DNA from: DAOVRL01 sp964459805
Lineage (GTDB): Bacteria > Planctomycetota > Phycisphaerae > Sedimentisphaerales > Anaerobacaceae
DNA: 20,420 nucleotides
Direction of reading: 5' to 3'
Assembly: GCA_964459805.1 (NCBI GenBank)
Contig: CAYWOD010000039.1
Span: 1 to 20,420 of the forward strand
The notes beneath the pieces were generated by a model. It saw only the letters and a program-made list of their open reading frames with translations. It searched no databases and was not told the DNA's origin. The position numbers were made by a program, and so were the translations under genes. The stretch's first letter is position 1; each line of letters starts with the position of its first letter. Shown piece after piece: positions 15,020 through 20,420 of the stretch.

Positions 15020-16703
15020 GTTGAGTCACCTCCAAGCCTGCGTGCAGGCTGTCCTGCGTAACCCTGCAGACCTCTTCGAGCGTAGTCTCTCCGGCTAATG
15101 CCTTGCGTAATCCATCCTCTCTCAAAGTGGTCATACCTTGTTCAATGGCGGCCTGCTTTATGATATGCGAGCCTTGCCGTTTGGCTATCATTTGCTTTAT
15201 GTCGTCGTCAAGGAGCAGCAGCTCGAAGATTCCCGTCCTTCCGAGGTATCCGGTCTTGAGGCAGTTTTCGCAGCCCTGCCCTTTGTAGAACCGGCCCTGG
15301 ACTAATGAGGCCGTCCGGCTTTGGCCGGCGAGGGAGACCGTATGCTCCTGCGGACCGTGCGGAGCCTTGCATTGCGGACAGATAACCCGTATGAGGCGCT
15401 GGGCCATAATCGCAACGACCGACGACGAAATCAGGTAAGGCTCAATCCCCATATCGACCAGCCGGGTAACAGCAGAGGCAGCATCGTTTGTGTGCAGAGT
15501 GCTCAAGACCAGATGCCCCGTAAGCGAGGCCTGGATTGCGATCTCGGCAGTCTCGAGGTCGCGAATTTCTCCAATCATAATCACATCGGGGTCCTGCCTG
15601 AGAATGTGCCGCAGGCAACTGGCGAAGGTAAGATTTATCTTGGGCTTCACCTGCATTTGGCCAATGCCCGGGAGCTGGTACTCAATCGGGTCTTCGACGG
15701 TAAGGATGTTTCGTTCTTCGCTGTTAAGCTCGTTCAGTGCTGCATATAGCGTGGTTGTCTTTCCACTTCCGGTCGGTCCGGTGATCAGTATTATCCCGTG
15801 TGGCACGGCAATCAGCCGGCGAAACCGCTCAATCGCATCGCTGCTGAAGCCGACCTGCTCCAAAGTCAGCTCGCCGCGGCTCTTGTCGAGCAGTCTGAGC
15901 ATCACCCTTTCGCCGCCGAGCGTCGGGATAATAGAGACGCGGATATCCACCAGGTCCTGTCCGATTTTGATCCGGCTCTGACCATCCTGGGGCAATCTTC
16001 TCTCGGCAATATTGAGGTTGGCCATAATCTTTACTCTCGAGAGCAGCGCAGGGATCTGCTGTTTCGGCAAAGTGCAGATATCGTGGAGCACGCCGTCAAT
16101 TCTGAAACGCACGCGCGCTTCGTTTTCATAAGGCTCGATGTGGATATCGCTGGCCCGGCTGTGCACCGCCTGAAAGAAGATTCTATTGATGAGCTTTATG
16201 GCGGGCGCTTTGTTGGCGATGTTGAGCAGATCCTCCGCCTGCGTCTGAACGGAAGAACCGTCAATGTCACGACCGGTAGCGGGTGAATCCTGCGCGTCCC
16301 GGGTGTTACCTTCGGTGCCTATGGCCGTGGTCTGATAGTAACACCGGCTTATTGCCTTTTCTATTTCGCAAGCAGGACAGACAACGCGCGTGCAAGGCCG
16401 GTTTAGAATGCTTACAATCGCATCGTAGGCTTCGACGTTGAGCGGATCGGCCAGCGCAACAGCAAGGCGCCCATCTTCCAACATAATTGGAATGGCACAT
16501 TGCTTTTTGAGAAATTCGAGCGGCAGGTTTCTGACCAGGTCCGGATCCAACTGCTCGGGTGAGATAGACTGTAGGTAGTGACTGGGCTGTAACAAGTTTT
16601 GTACGTCAGGGACCCGGTTTTGCAATTGCCCCGGGCTCTGCATTTCGCAGGGCGCTGCAAGATTGGAACCCTCGGCCACCTGTCCGCCCAGCTTCGTATT
16701 CAC
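15006..16703 (-). CDS. gspE: Type II secretion assembly ATPase GspE
   Basis: 565 aa. It starts at GTG 16701-16703, with GAGGAGG 6 nt upstream. An N-terminal N1E-type domain (about 35-125, FLKKQCAIPIMLEDGRLAVALADP) would contact GspL. A linker of about 30 residues follows, then the hexameric ATPase core: Walker A GPTGSGKT (309-316), Asp box LTVEDPIE, Walker B DVIMIGEIRD (373-382) and His box TGHLVLSTLHTND (395-407). Four cysteines, C442, C445, C478 and C481, form the zinc-binding tetracysteine motif typical of GspE. The protein hydrolyses ATP at the inner membrane to drive pseudopilus growth. It lies 40 bp after gspD and its 3' end overlaps gspF. Confidence 0.97.
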   Translation of the reverse strand: MNTKLGGQVAEGSNLAAPCEMQSPGQLQNRVPDVQNLLQPSHYLQSISPEQLDPDLVRNLPLEFLKKQCAIPIMLEDGRLAVALADPLNVEAYDAIVSILNRPCTRVVCPACEIEKAISRCYYQTTAIGTEGNTRDAQDSPATGRDIDGSSVQTQAEDLLNIANKAPAIKLINRIFFQAVHSRASDIHIEPYENEARVRFRIDGVLHDICTLPKQQIPALLSRVKIMANLNIAERRLPQDGQSRIKIGQDLVDIRVSIIPTLGGERVMLRLLDKSRGELTLEQVGFSSDAIERFRRLIAVPHGIILITGPTGSGKTTTLYAALNELNSEERNILTVEDPIEYQLPGIGQMQVKPKINLTFASCLRHILRQDPDVIMIGEIRDLETAEIAIQASLTGHLVLSTLHTNDAASAVTRLVDMGIEPYLISSSVVAIMAQRLIRVICPQCKAPHGPQEHTVSLAGQSRTASLVQGRFYKGQGCENCLKTGYLGRTGIFELLLLDDDIKQMIAKRQGSHIIKQAAIEQGMTTLREDGLRKALAGETTLEEVCRVTQDSLHAGLEVTQRAGG

Positions 16704-16743
16704 CCGTTGTCCTCCTCAAGGCCGGCAAAAAGCCGTTGAATTT

Positions 16744-19017
16744 TCAGTCCCGTCCGTTCTTTCGCTTGGAATCTTCGAGCACCGGCGCCATTTCTTGTTT
16801 CTTCTTTTCGGTTATCTGCTCCAAATCCTGCTGACTGCTTACGGCGTGCGGCGTTATGAAGATGAGCAAATTCGTCTTCTGGAGCTGATCCTTCTGGTAC
16901 CTGAACAAGGCACCGAACAAGGGTATGTCGCCGAGGAGAGGAACCTTCTTCTGGACGGTAACAATGTCGTCGCGAATAAGACCACCTATAACAATTGTTG
17001 AGCCGCTGTTCATCGAGATTACGGTTTGGGCCTCGCGTTTGGCCGTTGAGGGAGTATCTGAGGTTACGGTTCCAATGAGCTTTGTGAACGCGGTATTGAC
17101 ATCAAGCCTGATAAGCCCGCCCTGACTGATATGCGGCGTTATCTCGAGGCTGATCCCCACGTCTTTGTATTCAAACGTTTTTATGACGGTCGGCGTAATG
17201 GGATCTGTGCTCTCTGTAATCCTCGACTCCATAACAAAGGGTATGTTCTCGCCCACGACTATCTTGGCCTTGTGATGATTGGAGGTCAGAATGTGCGGGG
17301 TCGAGAGGATGTTGACGCCGGAGACCTTCTGCAAGGCGTGCAGAATTGTGCCAATTCTCAGATTCGAGCCGGCCCCTCTCCAGGCACCAAGCGCCAGTCC
17401 TTCGAGATCGCCGCTGGCAAAGTCAACTCTGGGACCAAAACCGGTCGCCCCGAAGAATCGAACACTGCCATCGACGGCCTGATCAAGGGTAGCCCAGTCA
17501 ACACCTATTTCCCTCAGGCTGTCTTCACTTACCTCCATAATCTGCATTTCGACCAACACCTGCTCACGAACGATGTCGAGCTTGTCAATGATCTCGGCGA
17601 TGACCTCGAAATCCTGTGCCGAGGCAGCGATGATCAGCGAGTTTGTGCCCTCATCAGCGGTCACCTGAACGGACTGGCCTGCTTCGAGCGCGCCGGAGAT
17701 TTTCAAGTTTGTCAGGGCAGCGGTGAGTGACTGTGCGACGTCTTTCGACTCGGCGTTCTTGAGGTACACCACGTGAACATTATTTGTGCCAAGAGGCCGT
17801 TCAACGTCAAGCTGCTCTACTAAGCCGCGGATCGTCTCGGTGTCCTGAGCATTGGCCACGACAATAAGAGCGTTCGTTCTTGCATCCGGTAGAATCTTGA
17901 GGCCCGTCTCGATTTGCACGGCACTTCTGCTGCGTGCAGTCTGTGGGGAAGCACCACTTTTTTTCTGCATTATGCGCGTAATCTGCTCGCTGAGGACCTG
18001 CGCAGAAGCGTGTTCCAAAGGAAACACCGAGACATCTTCCTTTGAGCCGGTTACGTCAAGTTCCTGAATAATTCTGGCGAGATGATGTATGTTCGAAGAG
18101 GTATCGGTAACGACAATCGAATTCGTTCTCGGATATGTGGCCATCTGTGAGCCGGTGGCCAGGAGGGGCTGAATGATCCGGCTGATTTCGGTAGCGTCGG
18201 CGTAATTGAGCGGCATGATCTGTGTAACAATAGAATCGGTCTTCGGGATTTCATCGGGGTCACTGCCGATACGGACCTGTGGGCTGCGTTTTGCGGCCTG
18301 TGCCCTCGGAACTATCTTGACCAGGTCCGCGCCCGGGATGGCGGCATAGCCCTGGACATCCAGAATCGATTCCAAGACGCCATAAACGTCGCCAAGGCGA
18401 ATCTTCGTCGGCGACATCACCGTAACAGGGCCGCTTACACTTTTGTCCACGACAAAATTGATGCCGGTTATGTCCCCGATCGTTTTGAGAACGGTGCGAA
18501 TATCGACCTGGTCGAAATTTATAGATATAAGCTCGTCGGCCATTCCAGGCTCGTTGAGCGCAGGCACATTTACTCGTGTCTGTGAGGACGCCGGCCTTGG
18601 AGCGGTGAGGGTCGTCTCACTCGCCGGTGAGATTTCAACGGGACCTACCGGAGGTTCGGCCGACCGCATAGTGCTGCTTTTGAGCGCTGTGGTAAGCCTT
18701 GGCCGATATCCCAAGTTTTTTGGCCCACGCTTTGCCGTTTCGGACACTGAGAAGGCCTGGGAAGAGATCTTGTCATTCCTCTTGGCCAAGTTTGCATTCA
18801 TTGTGTTTAGCTGCTCAATTTGCTTTTGCGCAATCTCTCCGGAATGCAGTCTTTCGGCCGGCTGCACAAGGGCCTCGCGCCGCGGGCGAACAATCCCGGA
18901 CGTAGAATCTGACTCACAACCCGCAGAGACTATACAGACAAACCAGACAGTGCATAAGAGATGTTTTAGCGTATCGGGTGCTCTGTTTGTATTTGCTTTT
19001 GAGTTTTTTAGCAACAT
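16744..19017 (-). CDS. gspD: Type II secretion outer-membrane secretin GspD, lipoprotein type
   Basis: 757 aa from ATG 19015-19017, preferred because AGGTGA lies 5 nt before it; the frame also opens at GTG 19024-19026 (760 aa, numbering used here). A hydrophobic segment (22-35) ends in a lipobox, SAGC, with Cys37 and Glu at +2. A disordered linker (40-160) precedes N0 (168-240, LISINFDQVDIRTVLKTIGDITG), N1 (about 265-325), N2 (333-407) and N3 (417-485). The secretin beta-barrel (490-728) carries LSTPHILTSNHHKAKIVVGENIPF and VPLLGDIPLFGALF. The protein forms the outer-membrane channel. Lipidation would suggest self-targeting without a GspS pilotin, as known for HxcQ-type secretins. The start lies 35 bp after gspC. 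Confidence 0.96.
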   Translation of the reverse strand: MLLKNSKANTNRAPDTLKHLLCTVWFVCIVSAGCESDSTSGIVRPRREALVQPAERLHSGEIAQKQIEQLNTMNANLAKRNDKISSQAFSVSETAKRGPKNLGYRPRLTTALKSSTMRSAEPPVGPVEISPASETTLTAPRPASSQTRVNVPALNEPGMADELISINFDQVDIRTVLKTIGDITGINFVVDKSVSGPVTVMSPTKIRLGDVYGVLESILDVQGYAAIPGADLVKIVPRAQAAKRSPQVRIGSDPDEIPKTDSIVTQIMPLNYADATEISRIIQPLLATGSQMATYPRTNSIVVTDTSSNIHHLARIIQELDVTGSKEDVSVFPLEHASAQVLSEQITRIMQKKSGASPQTARSRSAVQIETGLKILPDARTNALIVVANAQDTETIRGLVEQLDVERPLGTNNVHVVYLKNAESKDVAQSLTAALTNLKISGALEAGQSVQVTADEGTNSLIIAASAQDFEVIAEIIDKLDIVREQVLVEMQIMEVSEDSLREIGVDWATLDQAVDGSVRFFGATGFGPRVDFASGDLEGLALGAWRGAGSNLRIGTILHALQKVSGVNILSTPHILTSNHHKAKIVVGENIPFVMESRITESTDPITPTVIKTFEYKDVGISLEITPHISQGGLIRLDVNTAFTKLIGTVTSDTPSTAKREAQTVISMNSGSTIVIGGLIRDDIVTVQKKVPLLGDIPLFGALFRYQKDQLQKTNLLIFITPHAVSSQQDLEQITEKKKQEMAPVLEDSKRKNGRD

Positions 19018-19052
19018 TTGTTTCACCTGCTCACTTGGAATTGTCTGATACT

Positions 19053-19982
19053 TTACTGTAAATCAAATGTGAGTGTTTTGGTGTCACCGCCTCGCGATAA
19101 CTCCAGGCTTATGGTCGGCTGTGACTTTGCCTTCTGAAAGACCTGGAAGGCCTTTTGCAAACTGGTCAATTGCTGTCCGTTCACCAGACGAATAATGTCG
19201 CCATTCTTCAGGCCAAGGGCTTCGGCGGCGCGGACTTTTTCCAGGCCGGTTATCCTGAGTCCCTGCACCTGACCATTTACAGCGTAAGGTTGGATGACCG
19301 CCTTGGTCAATATATCCTCGACATATCCGATTTTCGTCGGGACCGCGACAGGAGTCTGCTTAGGCGCCTGCCTCACAGATGAGACCGATTTGGTCGTGAC
19401 AACTTTGCCGGCATCGGCGCCCGGTTTTGCCGAAGGCGCCGGCGTGCCGCTGCCGGAGCGCGTCTCGGCAGCCCTCAAGCTCAACATTTTTCTGTGCCCG
19501 TTATGCAGCAAGATGACCGCATTGCTTTCTACGCTCTCGATAGAGGCGCCTGCGATTGTCTGGCCCACTCTGTACAGGTCAACGGCCTTTGTTTCGGTGT
19601 TCTTTATAACAGCTCGGGAAATCGTCGGGCTTCCGGAGACTGTGCCAACCAATTCAAGGCCGAGCTCCCGGGCGGCTGAGGGGAACAGGCCGGCGGACAC
19701 GTAACCTGGGTCGGACCGAACCCGGCCCGATGGCAGCCCGGCGGTTCCAAATATGCTTCGCTCCACAATAACCGAACAGTCGTCCACTAAGTTATGGGCC
19801 TGAGCCGGCAGATCAACCGCCTCGCTGTCTCCGGTGCCGGTCGCAGAGGCCGGTTTGAAAATCTCACCCCGGTTGTACGACCTCAGCAATGTGACGGCGA
19901 TGACACAGCCCAAAATCAGGGCAAGTGATAACTTGCTCACGAATAGGAGTTTACGAACGCACACGTTGCCACCTTTCTTCAT
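19053..19982 (-). CDS. gspC: Type II secretion coupling protein GspC with PDZ domain
   Basis: 309 aa. A short cytoplasmic N-terminus and one membrane helix (about 12-33) are followed by a linker and a homology region (about 105-170, LELVGTVSGSPTISRAVI, VDLYRVGQTIAGASIESVESNAVILLHNG) that binds secretin N0. An Ala/Pro/Lys-rich linker leads to a C-terminal PDZ domain (about 225-308, LRITGLEKVRAAEALGLKNGDIIRLVNGQQL). GspC connects platform and secretin and helps recruit substrates. The listed ATG has only a weak ribosome-binding site. A GTG at 19962-19964 (codon 7) has AAGGTGG 4 nt upstream and is a credible alternative start. It is the first gene of the T2SS operon; no clear promoter was found upstream. 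Confidence 0.93.
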   Translation of the reverse strand: MKKGGNVCVRKLLFVSKLSLALILGCVIAVTLLRSYNRGEIFKPASATGTGDSEAVDLPAQAHNLVDDCSVIVERSIFGTAGLPSGRVRSDPGYVSAGLFPSAARELGLELVGTVSGSPTISRAVIKNTETKAVDLYRVGQTIAGASIESVESNAVILLHNGHRKMLSLRAAETRSGSGTPAPSAKPGADAGKVVTTKSVSSVRQAPKQTPVAVPTKIGYVEDILTKAVIQPYAVNGQVQGLRITGLEKVRAAEALGLKNGDIIRLVNGQQLTSLQKAFQVFQKAKSQPTISLELSRGGDTKTLTFDLQ

Positions 19983-20420
19983 TGAAATATACTTTCTTCA
20001 CATAAAAAACTATCGTCCCGTTGTGCCCTGCACTTAACCCACGGCGTCTAATTTGCCCATTGTATGCGCGCCGCCGGCAGCCAGGTTCTTGAAGGTGCTA
20101 ATTATGGGGCCGGAGCGACGATTGCAGACCCAACAAAATGCGCGAAGAAAATCCGTTACGCACGTTCCCATAATAAACAATAAGAATAAAGTGCGGCAGC
20201 GGCAAACAGGACGTTCCGGCTTTGCTGAGCGTTGAAGTGCTTGGCCGGCCGGCTTAACCCTCAATGAACGTGAACATACAGGAAAAAGGCCCCATCCGGT
20301 TAATGCGTAGGTGCACTGCAATTATGCCCAAACTTATCAAGGCAGAATCAGACAACTTGGCCCGGCGAATATGGTTAAGCACCGATTTTCGCAGAGCGCT
20401 AACCGTCATATGAATATAAC
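19983..20420. other. Region upstream of the T2SS operon without a convincing gene
   Basis: About 440 bp. It must hold the T2SS promoter unless the operon extends to the right. I see AT-rich patches near 20000-20015 and 20165-20190, but no box pair at proper spacing. A GGCCGGCC palindrome lies at 20243-20250. A minus-strand 51-codon frame (20254-20409) begins MTVSALRKSVLNHIRRAKLS but has no ribosome-binding site, and the 95-codon frame at 20034-20321 has neither a domain nor a ribosome-binding site. Confidence 0.5.

Noticed and set aside
20034..20321. Minus-strand 95-codon ORF upstream of gspC
   Set aside because: No ribosome-binding site or domain; composition looks random. The 51-codon frame at 20254-20409 was left out for the same reason.

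Overview
The window looks like bacterial chromosome from a didermic, polysaccharide-degrading organism. A member of the Planctomycetota (Phycisphaerae-like) is my best guess. The reasons are a complete type II secretion (T2SS) operon, a large secreted glycoside-hydrolase-like protein beside a PL1 pectate lyase, Shine-Dalgarno-led genes with several GTG starts, and mid-50s % GC by eye. No rRNA or marker gene confirms the lineage, so this assignment is inference. No tRNA, rRNA, CRISPR array or insertion sequence was recognised.

Left arm (1-5344, minus strand). A secreted PL1-type pectate lyase with a C-terminal calcium-binding repeat tail is followed 54 bp later by a very large secreted protein. 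The latter has a galactose-binding-like region and a TIM-barrel, glycoside-hydrolase-like region, and it runs off the left edge. A sigma70-like promoter lies upstream of the lyase. A strong intrinsic terminator separates this unit from the next one.

Nucleotide and amide block (5387-7513, minus strand). A stand-alone GMP synthase ATP-pyrophosphatase subunit (guaAb type, no glutaminase domain) and an AsnA-type aspartate-ammonia ligase form a two-gene unit. Both enzymes, as encoded here, would use free ammonia rather than glutamine.

AT-richer accessory island (about 7556-9078, plus strand). A good promoter is followed by a roughly 150-nt region with a 9-bp closing stem, three internal hairpins and a terminal U-run. 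This is a candidate structured non-coding RNA or attenuated leader, and it overlaps a 26-codon ORF with its own ribosome-binding site. It is followed by a three-TM membrane protein (DUF6338-like) and a 49-aa, very basic small protein 2 bp downstream. This is the least explained part of the window.

T2SS operon (9109-19982, minus strand). Ten tightly packed genes occur in the order gspC-D-E-F-G-I-J-K-L-M. Neighbours overlap by 1-14 bp or are separated by at most 40 bp. No gspH, gspN or prepilin peptidase (gspO) is in the window. GspE powers the system, F/L/M form the inner-membrane platform, G is the major pseudopilin, I/J/K are minor pseudopilins, C links the platform to the secretin, and D is an outer-membrane secretin that looks like a lipoprotein. 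The Sec-exported hydrolases of the left arm are plausible clients, but nothing in the sequence proves this. The last ~440 bp (19983-20420) hold no convincing gene.
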